A stretch of DNA of 64,000 nucleotides from Mitsuokella multacida DSM 20544 (GTDB lineage: Bacteria > Bacillota > Negativicutes > Selenomonadales > Selenomonadaceae). Location of the stretch: the NCBI RefSeq assembly GCF_000155955.1, contig NZ_GG697141.2, forward strand, positions 1,202,588 to 1,266,587, given 5' to 3'. Positions 35,248 to 43,685 of this stretch are shown here, piece after piece. The notes beneath the pieces are model-generated. The model saw nothing but the letters and a program-made list of their open reading frames with translations, had not been told where the DNA came from and made no database searches. The first letter of the stretch is position 1; the number at the start of each line of letters is the position of its first letter. A program made the position numbers and the translations under genes.

Positions 35248-35481
35248 TCAGTTATTTACAGCACGTTTTTCTGGTGGGGCCGCCAACGCAACTCGGCGGA
35301 TACGCTCAAATGGAATCTCTGCAAATGCATAGCGGATATCCAGATAAGTATCGGAACGTGTGAATGTAACTTTCTTCAATGTGAATTTCGTGGTAGCTTT
35401 GATACGTTCGATATAATACTGCGCGTCTTCCGCGGAGAAGGGACCCTGTTCGATGATAACGCGGATATTGTCGATCATCAT
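35248..35481 (-). CDS. small protein of unknown function with a structured leader
   Basis: 77 residues beginning MMIDNIRVIIEQGPFSAEDA, with mixed helix/strand character and a basic middle (KFTLKKVTFTRSD). The ATG at 35481 follows GGAGGTG by 6 nt, so the longer frame from 35511 is rejected. No family recognised. A promoter lies at 35647-35619, leaving a leader of about 130 nt with a 9-bp inverted repeat, which hints at mRNA-level control. Confidence 0.65.
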   Translation of the reverse strand: MMIDNIRVIIEQGPFSAEDAQYYIERIKATTKFTLKKVTFTRSDTYLDIRYAFAEIPFERIRRVALAAPPEKRAVNN

Positions 35482-35839
35482 GGGAAACACCTCCAACATA
35501 ACCGACGGCATGACAGCAGGACTCGGACGGACCGGCTCCTTCTGTCATGCACAGAAAACTTGCGGACTGTTGTAAGCGATGATAGGGATAGGGGCGTATT
35601 CCTTCACAACTTACGGCTATTATACTACAGATTGAATCTGATGTTAACCTGTATTTTACGGCTATAGCTGGAAAACTGGTCCATTTTATGGAATTAATCT
35701 CATCCAGATAACGTTTTCTATATGAATTGTTGCATAATGGGCATAATTTCGCGTAAAAGATGCGGCAGAACTCTGAAATAGTCAAAGTCTTGCCGTATTT
35801 TGCATATATTGTTCACCGTTGGCCCGTGGTCAGGGCACG
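35482..35839 (-). other. spacer holding the promoter and leader of the 77-residue gene
   Basis: Minus-strand promoter TTAACA (35647-35642), 17-nt spacer, TATAAT (35624-35619). Its transcript has a stem GCATGACAG / CTGTCATGC (within 35508-35553, ~26-nt loop) ahead of the ribosome binding site. Near 35760-35797 a long imperfect hairpin followed by CATCTTTT probably terminates the Rrf2 transcript. Confidence 0.6.
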
Positions 35840-36286
35840 TCAGATGAAGTACATGAGGCTCTCAGCCGACTTCTCCTGGTCGATGGCCGTGAGGATGTCG
35901 TCGAGCGAGATGGCAGAGAGCGCCTTCTGGATGGCCTCGTCGAGCGGCGTGAAGACGCAGGAGGCGAGGGCGCGGTCGAGTTCGGGCATCTTCTCCTGGG
36001 CGGCGGGAGCCGTCTTTTCCATCAGGGAGAGCTCGATGGAGGAGAGGATGTCGTACGGCGTGATCTCGCGCGGTGGACGGGCCAGCTGGTAGCCGCCCTG
36101 GCTGCCCTTGATGGAGTTGACGAGGCGGGCGCGCTTCAGCAGGGAAAAGACCTGCTCGAGGTAGATCTTGGAGATGCCGAGCTTCTCCGAGATGCTGACA
36201 ATCGTGATCGGCGTGCCAGCGGCGTAATTGCGCGCGAGATACGTCATGGCAGCGAGGCCATAGCGGCCTTTAGCAGAAATCTTCAT
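35840..36286 (-). CDS. Rrf2-family transcriptional regulator (CymR/IscR-like)
   Basis: 148-residue winged-helix regulator. The start MKISAKGRYGLAAMTYLARN and the recognition-helix region ISEKLGISKIYLEQVFSLL are typical, followed by VNSIKGSQGGYQLARPP (wing). Only one cysteine (ASCVFTP) remains, so the three-Cys Fe-S site of IscR is absent, as in CymR of Bacillus and Staphylococcus. It is divergent from cysK, the protein partner of CymR in those species, which supports a cysteine-metabolism repressor role. A copy of the shared AAwCATA-N9-TATG motif lies in its own promoter, suggesting autoregulation. Confidence 0.88.
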   Translation of the reverse strand: MKISAKGRYGLAAMTYLARNYAAGTPITIVSISEKLGISKIYLEQVFSLLKRARLVNSIKGSQGGYQLARPPREITPYDILSSIELSLMEKTAPAAQEKMPELDRALASCVFTPLDEAIQKALSAISLDDILTAIDQEKSAESLMYFI

Positions 36287-36309
36287 CTATATTCCCTCGT
36301 TTCTCAGAT

Positions 36310-36375
36310 AATCATATTGAAAATATATGTCATGCTTGTGTACTATATCATATTAAAAATGCAGGAAAAAGTCAA
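36310..36375 (-). promoter_or_regulatory. Rrf2 gene promoter with a candidate autoregulatory operator
   Basis: Minus strand TTGACT (36375-36370), 17-nt spacer, TATGAT (36352-36347). Downstream of it, AATCATA-N9-TATGTCA (36310-36332, plus-strand reading) matches the motif at the cysK and metN promoters. Confidence 0.65.
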
Positions 36376-36381
36376 TCCCTA

Positions 36382-36435
36382 TTGACAAGCGGCAGGGGCT
36401 GTGCTACTATATAAACATATTAATCATATATGTTT
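36382..36435 (+). promoter_or_regulatory. cysK promoter with a palindromic operator
   Basis: TTGACA (36382-36387), 17-nt spacer, TACTAT (36405-36410). Starting 3 nt later, AAACATA-N9-TATGTTT (36413-36435) is a perfect 7-bp inverted repeat over the predicted start site, well placed for repression by the divergent Rrf2 protein. Confidence 0.75.
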
Positions 36436-36478
36436 TTACTTAGCATTGAACATAATCAGATAAATGGAGGTATTCACC

Positions 36479-37411
36479 ATGGGTAAAATCTACAACAGCG
36501 TCACGGAACTGATTGGCGGCACGCCGCTCTTAAAGGCCAACAACTTCATCAAGGCCAATGGCCTCAAGGCTAACGTCTTCGTGAAGCTCGAGTACTTCAA
36601 TCCGGCTGGCTCCGTCAAGGACCGCATCGCCAAGGCCATGATCGAGCAGGCTGAGAAGGATGGTAAGCTCAAGCCGGGCGCAACGATCATCGAGCCGACT
36701 TCCGGCAACACGGGTATCGGCCTCGCCAGCGTCGCAGCAGCCCGCGGTTATAAGGCCATCCTGACGATGCCGGAGACGATGAGTGTCGAGCGCCGCAACC
36801 TGCTCAAGGCATACGGTGCGAAGATTGTCCTGACGGACGGCTCGAAGGGCATGAAGGGCGCGATTGCCAAGGCAGAAGAACTCGCCAAGGAAACGCCGAA
36901 CTCCTTCATTCCGGAGCAGTTCGCCAATCCGGCCAACCCGGCTGCCCATGAGGCGACGACGGGCCCGGAGATCTACAACGACCTCGACGGCAAAGTCGAT
37001 GCCTTCATCGCTGGTGTCGGCACGGGCGGCACGCTCTCCGGTGTCGGCCACTACCTCAAGAAGCAGGACAAGGACATCCGCGTCGTCGCAGTCGAGCCGG
37101 AGACGAGCCCGGTTCTCTCGAAGGGTCAGGCTGGCCCGCACAAGATCCAGGGCATCGGCGCTGGCTTCGTGCCGGAGACGCTCGACACGAAGGTCTACGA
37201 TGAGGTCATCGCTATCTCGAATGACGATGCCTTCAAGTATGGCCGCCAGTTCTCCCATGTCGAGGGCGTGCTCATCGGCATCTCCTCGGGCGCAGCTCTC
37301 GCAGCAGCCATCGAGCTCGCCAAGCGTCCGGAATTCGAGGGCAAGAACATCGTCGCCCTGCTGCCGGACACGGGCGACCGCTACCTCTCGACGGAACTTT
37401 TCGCTGAGTAA
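36479..37411 (+). CDS. cysK: cysteine synthase A (O-acetylserine sulfhydrylase)
   Basis: 310-residue PLP enzyme that makes cysteine from O-acetylserine and sulfide. The PLP lysine is in [12 protein letters not shown] (motif PAGSVKDR), the substrate loop in [12 protein letters not shown], the PLP phosphate loop in [12 protein letters not shown], and the C-terminal [14 protein letters not shown] 36479 follows GGAGG by 7 nt. It is divergent from the Rrf2 regulator with which CysK physically partners in other Firmicutes. Confidence 0.95.
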   Translation: MGKIYNSVTELIGGTPLLKANNFIKANGLKANVFVKLEYFNPAGSVKDRIAKAMIEQAEKDGKLKPGATIIEPTSGNTGIGLASVAAARGYKAILTMPETMSVERRNLLKAYGAKIVLTDGSKGMKGAIAKAEELAKETPNSFIPEQFANPANPAAHEATTGPEIYNDLDGKVDAFIAGVGTGGTLSGVGHYLKKQDKDIRVVAVEPETSPVLSKGQAGPHKIQGIGAGFVPETLDTKVYDEVIAISNDDAFKYGRQFSHVEGVLIGISSGAALAAAIELAKRPEFEGKNIVALLPDTGDRYLSTELFAE

Positions 37412-37565
37412 GAAGAATACCTCAAAGATCCACATATCTCACTCCAGAGACAGGGGCCAAGGGCCCCTGTCTTTTTTGTCTGGCATCAAAATTTTGTTGG
37501 ATATGGGCAGAGATGGTATAATGAGGGAGTCTGAGTGTATGTATCGTGTATAGGAGGTCGCCGTC

Positions 37566-38918
37566 TTGCGTATTGTCGTGGTCGGGGCGGGCAAGCTGGG
37601 CTACAGCATTGCCGCGCTCCTCTCAAAAGAACAGTTCGATGTGATCGTCATCGATCACGATGAAAGCCAGCTGGAGGCGGTCAAGAACACGCTCGACGTG
37701 CTGACCATCTTCGCTAACGGCGCGAGCCCCATCACGATGAACGACCCCGACATCCGCGGGGCCGACATCCTCATCGCCGTGACGGCCAGCGATGAGGTCA
37801 ACATGGTCGCCTGCATCCTCGCGAAGAAGCACGGCATCCGCCACACGATCGCCCGCATCCGCGACATGCAGTTCATGAGCGAGGCGAAGGACTACCTCAA
37901 GGAGAACTTCGACATCGACCTCATGCTCAACCCGGAGCTCATCACGGCGAACGAGATCAACCGCATCCTCATGACGCCGGCCGCCCTCGACGTCGAGGAC
38001 TTCGCGCACGGCAAGATCCGGCTGTTCGAGACGAAGGTGCGTCGCTCGTCGCCGCTGGCGAACATCCCGCTCAAGGATATTGAATTCCCGAAGGGCGTGC
38101 TGGCCGGCATGATCTTCCGCGACCACCGCATGATTATCCCGCACGGCGACGACTGCCTGCTGCCGCACGACAATGCCTACTTCATCGGCATCCCGGAGGA
38201 GATCGAGAAGTTCAGCCAGACCTTCGTGCAGCGCAACGCCCGCAAGCTGCATCGCGTCGTCATCATCGGCGCGGGCCGCGCGGGCCGCGCGCTCGCGCCG
38301 ATGCTCGAGAAGCAGGGCGTGCGCGTCAAGGTCATCGACAAGGACCCGGACCGCTGCCGCCTCATGGCGGACAAACTCGTCGACGGCATCGCCATCTGCG
38401 GTGACGGCACGGACATCGACCTCCTGACCGAGGAGGGCGTGGCCGAGGCGGACGTCGTCGTCTGCCTGACGGAGGACGACAAGCTCAACCTCATGCTGGC
38501 ACTGCTCGCGCGCCACATGTCGCACAACAAGACGAAGACGGTCGTGCGCGTCGCGCGCAACGAGTACGTGGAGCTCATGGAGAAGGTCGGCGTCGACATC
38601 GTTCTCTCGGCCCGCCTGCTCTCAGCGAGCGAGGTCTTGGCCTTCGCGCGCCGCGGCGGCGTCGTCTCGGTCTCTCTGCTCGAGGGTGCCAAGGCCGAGG
38701 CCGTCGAGGTCATCGTGCAGGAGGGCGCACCCGTCGCGGGCAAGCCGCTGATGGAGGCCAAGCTGCCGCGCGCCTGCCTCGTCTGCGCCTACGTGCGCGA
38801 CGGGGAGGCCGTGATCCCGAACGGTGCGACCGTCCTGCAGCCGGGCGACCGGACCATCCTCTTCATCCAGACGCAGTTCTCGAAGAAAGTCATGCAGTAT
38901 TTCAAGGGCAGGGAATGA
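37566..38918 (+). CDS. trkA: Trk potassium-uptake regulatory subunit TrkA
   Basis: 450-residue peripheral NAD-binding protein that gates TrkH channels. It is a tandem duplication: RCK-N domain with VVGAGKLGYSIAALL, a TrkA-C domain, a second RCK-N with IIGAGRAGRALAPML, and a second TrkA-C domain (to the end). The start is TTG at 37566, with AGGAGG 9 nt upstream; no ATG fits the conserved N-terminus RIVVVGAGK. Two trkH genes follow in the same direction. Confidence 0.94.
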   Translation: MRIVVVGAGKLGYSIAALLSKEQFDVIVIDHDESQLEAVKNTLDVLTIFANGASPITMNDPDIRGADILIAVTASDEVNMVACILAKKHGIRHTIARIRDMQFMSEAKDYLKENFDIDLMLNPELITANEINRILMTPAALDVEDFAHGKIRLFETKVRRSSPLANIPLKDIEFPKGVLAGMIFRDHRMIIPHGDDCLLPHDNAYFIGIPEEIEKFSQTFVQRNARKLHRVVIIGAGRAGRALAPMLEKQGVRVKVIDKDPDRCRLMADKLVDGIAICGDGTDIDLLTEEGVAEADVVVCLTEDDKLNLMLALLARHMSHNKTKTVVRVARNEYVELMEKVGVDIVLSARLLSASEVLAFARRGGVVSVSLLEGAKAEAVEVIVQEGAPVAGKPLMEAKLPRACLVCAYVRDGEAVIPNGATVLQPGDRTILFIQTQFSKKVMQYFKGRE

Positions 38919-38919
38919 G

Positions 38920-40395
38920 ATGATCAAGTTCCAACGGAGAAAACGCCAGCTGGACATCTTCTGGCTGCTCATGGGCAGCGTCGCGGAGATCATGGGACTC
39001 GCTCTCTTCGTGCCGTTTGCCGACAGCCTGCTCTGGCACGAAGAGGGCTGGATCTTCCTTGTGCCCGCCGTGCTCGCCATCGCGCTAGGCCTCTCCTTCA
39101 GCTGGCTCGGCCGCGACCACAAGCGCCAGATCAATGTCTGGGAGGGTGCGCTCTTCATGGTGCTCGTCTGGCCGCTGCTCTCCATCCTCGGCATGATGCC
39201 CTACGTGCTCTCCGGCATCCTAGTGAATCCTGTCGATGCCTTCTTCGAGAGCGTGGCGGCCGTCACGACGACGGGCGTCTCGTGCCTCAACTACGCGCGC
39301 GGCGACATGATGCGGGGCCTCGTCCTCTGGCACAGCATCCTCAACTGGCTCGGCGGCCTCAATTTCATCATCATCCTCTCGACGGTCCTGCCGCAGGTCA
39401 GCGGTTGCTTTGGCCTGACGCTCTCCGCGCGCCAGAGCATCTTCTTCAGCCCCGTCTGGAACAAGATGGCTGAGTCGGCGCGCCAGGGCTTTGGCGTTTA
39501 CGCCAGCCTCACGGCGCTCTCCTGCCTGCTCTACCTCGCCGCCGGGCTCGACCCGTTCTCGGCGCTGACGCAGGCGATGGTGACGCTCTCGTCAAGCGGC
39601 TCGGCCGAACCGGGCTACTTCCTCGCGCGCGACAGCATCCCCTTGGAGCTTGCGGCCGGCGTCTCGATGCTCCTCTCGGGGCTCAACCCGCTGCTCTGCT
39701 GGAAGGTCTGGGACAGGCTGAGCTTCCGCCTGATGCTGCGCGACACGGAGCTGCAGGCGTACGCGGGGCTCTTCCTCGCGAGCGGCGCGCTCGTCGCCTG
39801 GAATCTCTGCCGCACGGGCACCTACGATGCGGCGGAGAGCCTGCGCTACGGGCTGTTCCAGGTCGCGGCCTTCCTGTCGACGGGCGGCTTCGTCTCCGCG
39901 CCGTGCTGGGACTGGCCGGACTTCTCGCGCCTCATGCTCTTCGTGCTCGTCTTCGTCGGCGGCTGCATCGGCTCGGCCGGCGGCGGGCTCAAGGTCATGC
40001 GCCTGCTCGTGCTCATGCGCATGAGCATGACGGAGATCCGCCATACGATGCACCCGCACATGGTCGTGAGCATCAAGGTCGACGGGCTGCCCGTGCCGAT
40101 GAAGATCGTCGGCCGCATCCTGTCGTTCTTCTTCCTGTTCCTGAGCATCTTCATCATCTCGACGCTCGTCATCTCGCTTTCGGGCATCAGCCTCATGCAG
40201 GCGATGGGCGTCGCGGCGGGCTGCCTGACGAGCGCGGGCTCGACGGCCGACCTCTTCGGGATCTGGAGCTTCGCGGAGGCGCCCGGCTGGGTGAAGCTCT
40301 TCTGCACCTTCATCATGATCATCGGCCGCATCGAGCTCTTCTCGTTCTTCGTGCTGCTCGATGGCGGCATCCGCTCCGTCGGGCGCCATTGGTGA
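38920..40395 (+). CDS. trkH: TrkH-family potassium transporter subunit, divergent paralogue
   Basis: 491-residue membrane channel subunit, with its ATG 1 nt after the trkA stop. The four pore-loop glycines are kept but their surroundings are unusual: VTTTGVSCL, LSSSGSAEPGYF, LSTGGFVSAP and LTSAGSTADLF, instead of the more canonical loops in the neighbouring paralogue (for example TTLGNVGP). About ten hydrophobic segments. It may form a channel with changed ion selectivity (K+ versus Na+) or pair with the second TrkH. Confidence 0.87.
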   Translation: MIKFQRRKRQLDIFWLLMGSVAEIMGLALFVPFADSLLWHEEGWIFLVPAVLAIALGLSFSWLGRDHKRQINVWEGALFMVLVWPLLSILGMMPYVLSGILVNPVDAFFESVAAVTTTGVSCLNYARGDMMRGLVLWHSILNWLGGLNFIIILSTVLPQVSGCFGLTLSARQSIFFSPVWNKMAESARQGFGVYASLTALSCLLYLAAGLDPFSALTQAMVTLSSSGSAEPGYFLARDSIPLELAAGVSMLLSGLNPLLCWKVWDRLSFRLMLRDTELQAYAGLFLASGALVAWNLCRTGTYDAAESLRYGLFQVAAFLSTGGFVSAPCWDWPDFSRLMLFVLVFVGGCIGSAGGGLKVMRLLVLMRMSMTEIRHTMHPHMVVSIKVDGLPVPMKIVGRILSFFFLFLSIFIISTLVISLSGISLMQAMGVAAGCLTSAGSTADLFGIWSFAEAPGWVKLFCTFIMIIGRIELFSFFVLLDGGIRSVGRHW

Positions 40396-40437
40396 TGCGA
40401 TTCTATCGGTAAAAATGAAAGGGAAAGGACTGACGGC

Positions 40438-41889
40438 ATGAACCAGAACATCATATGTTACGTACTCGGCCGCCTCGTCCTCGCGGAGGCCGTTATCCTC
40501 GGCATCCCCTTCCTCATGGCGCTCTACAGCTGGGAGAGGAGTGCGCCGGCCTTTGCCGTCTCCATCTGCATCTGCGTGCTCATGGGGCTCGCGCTGCGCG
40601 TGCACGGCCGTTCCGGCAACGAGCAGCTGACGATGCGCGAGGGCGCGGCCATCACGGGGCTCGGCTGGCTGCTCGCGACCTTCCTCGGCATGCTGCCGTA
40701 CCTCCTGAGCGGCTCGCTCGGCTTCCTCGACGGCCTGTTCGAGAGCATCTCGGGTTTCACGGGCACAGGCGCGACCGTCATGACGAGCATCGAGTCACAG
40801 CCGTTCAGTATCCTGTTCTGGCGCATGATGACGCACTGGTTCGGCGGCCTCGGCATCATCGTCATCTTCATCGCGCTCTTGCCGCAGGCCGGCCAGAGCA
40901 CGATCTACATGTACAACGCCGAGACGACGGGCCCGACGCGCGACCGCGTGCTGCCGCGCCTGCGCGAGATGACGCGCTCGCTCTTCCTCATGTACATGGT
41001 CTTCACGATGACGGCCTGCGTCATCTACCTCTGCTGCGGCCTCACCTTCCTCGACGCCATCGCGCACGCGATGAGCACGCTCGGCACGGGAGGCTTCTCG
41101 CTCTACGACGACAACGCCATGCACTTCGACAACCCCGCGCTCGAGGGCTGGATGACCTTCTTCATGATTCTCGCGGGCGGCAACTTCGGCCTCTACTACC
41201 GCGTCTGGAAAAAGGGACCGCGCGTGTTGAAGAACAACACGGAGTTCCGGGCCTACCTCGTGATCCTCGTGGCGGCCATGCTGCTGATCACCGTGAACCT
41301 CGTCGATGCGATGGGCATGCAGCCCGTCGAGGCCTTCCGCTATGCGAGCTTCCAGGTCGGCTCGCTCTCGACGACCGGCTTCGTCTCCGCCGACTTCGAC
41401 CAGTGGCCGGCCTTCGCAAAGGGCGTCCTGATGCTGCTCATGATCAGCGGCGGCTGCGCCGGGTCGACGGCCAGCGGCGTCAAGATCTCCCGCGTCGTCC
41501 TGCTCGCCAAGAACGCCTGGGCCGTCGTGCACCAGAAACTCAGCCCGCGCCGCGTCATCCGCGCGCACATGAACGGCATCGAGGTCGGCAGCGACACTTT
41601 GCTGCGCGTCGGGCAGTTTTTCTTCCTCTACATCTTTTGCATTGTCTTTTGGGCGCTGCTTCTGACCTTCGACGGCATCGGCGCCTTCGACGCCCTCGGC
41701 ATTAGCGTCACCACACTCGGCAACGTCGGCCCCGCCTTCGGCATCGCCGGCGCCACCTGCACCTTCGCCGGCCTCTCCGACTTCTCCAAGAGCATCCTCT
41801 GCATCGAGATGCTCATGGGCCGCCTTGAGCTCTTCACCTTGCTCGTCATGCTGAGCCCCGAATTCTGGAAGATCAGAAACCGCTGGTAA
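40438..41889 (+). CDS. trkH: TrkH-family potassium transporter subunit, canonical paralogue
   Basis: 483-residue membrane subunit with the four canonical selectivity-filter loops: GFTGTGATVM, STLGTGGFSLYDDN, LSTTGFVSADFD and TTLGNVGPAFG. GGAAAGG lies about 9 nt before the ATG, 42 nt after the first TrkH. It forms with TrkA a complete potassium uptake system. After the stop there is no gene for 760 nt, only repeat elements. Confidence 0.93.
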   Translation: MNQNIICYVLGRLVLAEAVILGIPFLMALYSWERSAPAFAVSICICVLMGLALRVHGRSGNEQLTMREGAAITGLGWLLATFLGMLPYLLSGSLGFLDGLFESISGFTGTGATVMTSIESQPFSILFWRMMTHWFGGLGIIVIFIALLPQAGQSTIYMYNAETTGPTRDRVLPRLREMTRSLFLMYMVFTMTACVIYLCCGLTFLDAIAHAMSTLGTGGFSLYDDNAMHFDNPALEGWMTFFMILAGGNFGLYYRVWKKGPRVLKNNTEFRAYLVILVAAMLLITVNLVDAMGMQPVEAFRYASFQVGSLSTTGFVSADFDQWPAFAKGVLMLLMISGGCAGSTASGVKISRVVLLAKNAWAVVHQKLSPRRVIRAHMNGIEVGSDTLLRVGQFFFLYIFCIVFWALLLTFDGIGAFDALGISVTTLGNVGPAFGIAGATCTFAGLSDFSKSILCIEMLMGRLELFTLLVMLSPEFWKIRNRW

Positions 41890-41936
41890 GGGAAGGAAAA
41901 GGTGCTGCGAAACGTTGTCGAGTGACATTCTCGTCT

Positions 41937-42116
41937 GGCGGGGGTACCTGTTTCGGCTTCGGCGTTCCGTTAATGTGTCCCATGGTACGCCTGCCTTTGA
42001 GGCTGTTTCGCCGCCTGCCGCATCGTTCTGACATCGGCGCGCTAGGGAAGACATCCTTGGGACACAGCCCTGCGGGCAGTCACTGCACGCCTGCAGGCGA
42101 AACAGGTACCCCCGCC
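41937..42116 (-). repeat. ~180-nt intergenic repeat, copy C (inverted)
   Basis: Bounded by perfect 19-bp terminal inverted repeats GGCGGGGGTACCTGTTTCG and complement (42098-42116). Read on the minus strand it shares CGCCTGCAGGCGTGCAG, GCCCGCAGGGCTGTGTCCCA, GCGGCAGGCGGCGAA and TGGGACACATTAACGG with the other copies. The terminal-repeat sequence differs from copies B and D at several positions yet stays fully complementary. Confidence 0.85.
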
Positions 42117-42270
42117 TGTTAGGCATATCAGCAGTGCTTGGCCGGGGCTCGTGTTGGCTGTCTAGATGGAACGCAGCCACTTTTGGCGAAGGGGGAATCG
42201 CACAGTCCCGTCGCTCCGTTTGGGCGAGAACATAGAATTACTCTAGATGTGGATAGCCTGACTTCAGGGG

Positions 42271-42449
42271 CGGGGGGATGTATTCTGCCTGCAGGAGCGC
42301 AGCGATTGCCCAACGGGCTGTGCCCCCAGAAGGACTGGACTTCAGAGATACTATGTTGGAACGCCGCGGCAGGCGGCGAATCGTCATCGAGGTAAGAATG
42401 GTCATGGGGCACATTTAGCGGAGCGACGAAGCCAGAATACATCCCCCCG
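42271..42449 (+). repeat. ~180-nt intergenic repeat, copy D
   Basis: Perfect 17-bp ends CGGGGGGATGTATTCTG (42271-42287) and complement (42433-42449). Interior blocks are GCCTGCAGGAGCGCAGCG, GGGCTGTGCCCC, CGCCGCGGCAGGCGGCG and GGGGCACATTTAGCGGAGCG. It lies head-to-head with copy C, 154 nt away. Confidence 0.85.
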
Positions 42450-42491
42450 ACCGCCACGCAGTATGCCAGAATGCGTTGAAGAAACCCCAGT

Positions 42492-42518
42492 CCGAAGCCG
42501 GAACAGGTCCACCCCGCC
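42492..42518 (+). repeat. fragment of the ~180-nt repeat (right end only)
   Basis: CCGAAGCCGGAACAGGTCC followed by ACCCCGCC resembles the right end of the family, closest to copy C. The rest of the element is not found next to it. The remaining sequence from 42519 to 42591 shows nothing else I can name. Confidence 0.5.
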
Positions 42519-42591
42519 ACGCGAGAAAAATCTAGAACGCGCTGTAGAGAATTCATAAAAATCAAGTCATGTCAATGATAAATCCCACATC

Positions 42592-42617
42592 GCCGCTTTC
42601 AAGAGCGGCTTTTTTTG
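42592..42617 (+). terminator. terminator with no gene directly upstream
   Basis: GCCGCT-N6-AGCGGC followed by eight T residues, about 700 nt after the second trkH stop. It would end read-through from trkH or a transcript made from the repeat-rich spacer. Confidence 0.7.
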
Positions 42618-42653
42618 TGCTATACTGAACACATCATGAAAGGTGGAATCATT

Positions 42654-43595
42654 ATGGTCAGTAACCTGATTGTCGCAATCTGCGCAGTCATCCCGTTGTT
42701 TTTCTTGATGCTCGTCGGCTTTGCCGTCAAGAAGATGCGCCTGCTCACGGAGCTCGAGCTCGCCCATGTCAACCGCATGGTCTTCAAGATCTTCTTCTTC
42801 TTCATGATGTTCTATAACATCTACACGACCGACCTCGCCGAGACGTTCCGGCCGCATCTCATGCTGTTTGGCGCTGTCGGCGTGCTCGCCTCGGCGCTGA
42901 TCGGCGGCATCATCATCTGCCTCATCGAGAAGTCGAACAAGCGGCGCGGGGCGATGATCCAGGCCATCTTCCGCAGCAACTTCGTCATCATGGGCATCCC
43001 GATCATCAGCAACATTTTCGGCGACGACCAGCTAGCCATCCCGACGATGATGATTGCCATCATCGTGCCGATCTACAACATCGTCTCCGTCTTCATCCTC
43101 GAGACCTTCCGCGGCGGTCACTTCTACCTGCCCACCATCCTCTTGGGCGTGCTCAAGAACCCGATGATCCTCGGTGCCATCTTTGGCACGCTCTTCCTCG
43201 TCCTCGGCATCCCGCTGCCGAAGGTCATCCTCAAGCCAATCAGCCAGCTCGCCGCGGCGACGACGCCGATGGCCCTGATCGTCCTCGGCGCTTCTTTCAA
43301 GGCCGGCAGCTACCACGAGCATTTGCCGCAGCTCATCGGCTGCATTCTCGGCAGGCTCATCATCGTGCCGACCATCATGCTGAGCCTGGCCATCTTCCTC
43401 GGCTTCCGCGGCATCGAGCTCGTCACGCTCATGGCCATCTTCGCGACGCCGTGCGCTGTCGCCGGCTACGCCATGGCGCAGCAGATGGGCAGCGATGCCG
43501 ACCTCGCCGGCAACTGCGTCGTCTACACGACGGGCCTCTCGTGCTTCACCATCTTCGGCTGGGTCTTCGTGCTCAAGACGCTCGGCATGTTCTGA
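42654..43595 (+). CDS. AEC (auxin efflux carrier) family permease
   Basis: 313-residue membrane protein with about ten hydrophobic segments in two halves, typical of bacterial AEC transporters such as malate permeases. The second half has the motif TPMALIVLGASFKAG and a final VAGYAMAQQMGSDADLAG. ATG 42654 is chosen because AAAGGTGG ends 8 nt before it; the earlier in-frame ATG 42636 has none. TATACT at 42621-42626 is a likely -10. Substrate, probably an organic acid, unknown. Confidence 0.82.
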   Translation: MVSNLIVAICAVIPLFFLMLVGFAVKKMRLLTELELAHVNRMVFKIFFFFMMFYNIYTTDLAETFRPHLMLFGAVGVLASALIGGIIICLIEKSNKRRGAMIQAIFRSNFVIMGIPIISNIFGDDQLAIPTMMIAIIVPIYNIVSVFILETFRGGHFYLPTILLGVLKNPMILGAIFGTLFLVLGIPLPKVILKPISQLAAATTPMALIVLGASFKAGSYHEHLPQLIGCILGRLIIVPTIMLSLAIFLGFRGIELVTLMAIFATPCAVAGYAMAQQMGSDADLAGNCVVYTTGLSCFTIFGWVFVLKTLGMF

Positions 43596-43685
43596 TGCTT
43601 TTTGGGAACACCTTGTCGTATCCTCGCAGGGATGGTATCATCTAATGAAGGAAGTAAGAAATGCATTCGTTAAGGGGGAACGGAC

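Noticed and set aside
35840-36286. IscR assignment for the Rrf2 protein
   Set aside because: The three cysteine ligands of IscR are absent and cysK, not isc genes, is divergent; CymR-like is the better reading.
41922-42565. Frames of 66-145 codons in the trkH-AEC spacer
   Set aside because: Same cause: translation of repeat copies C and D.
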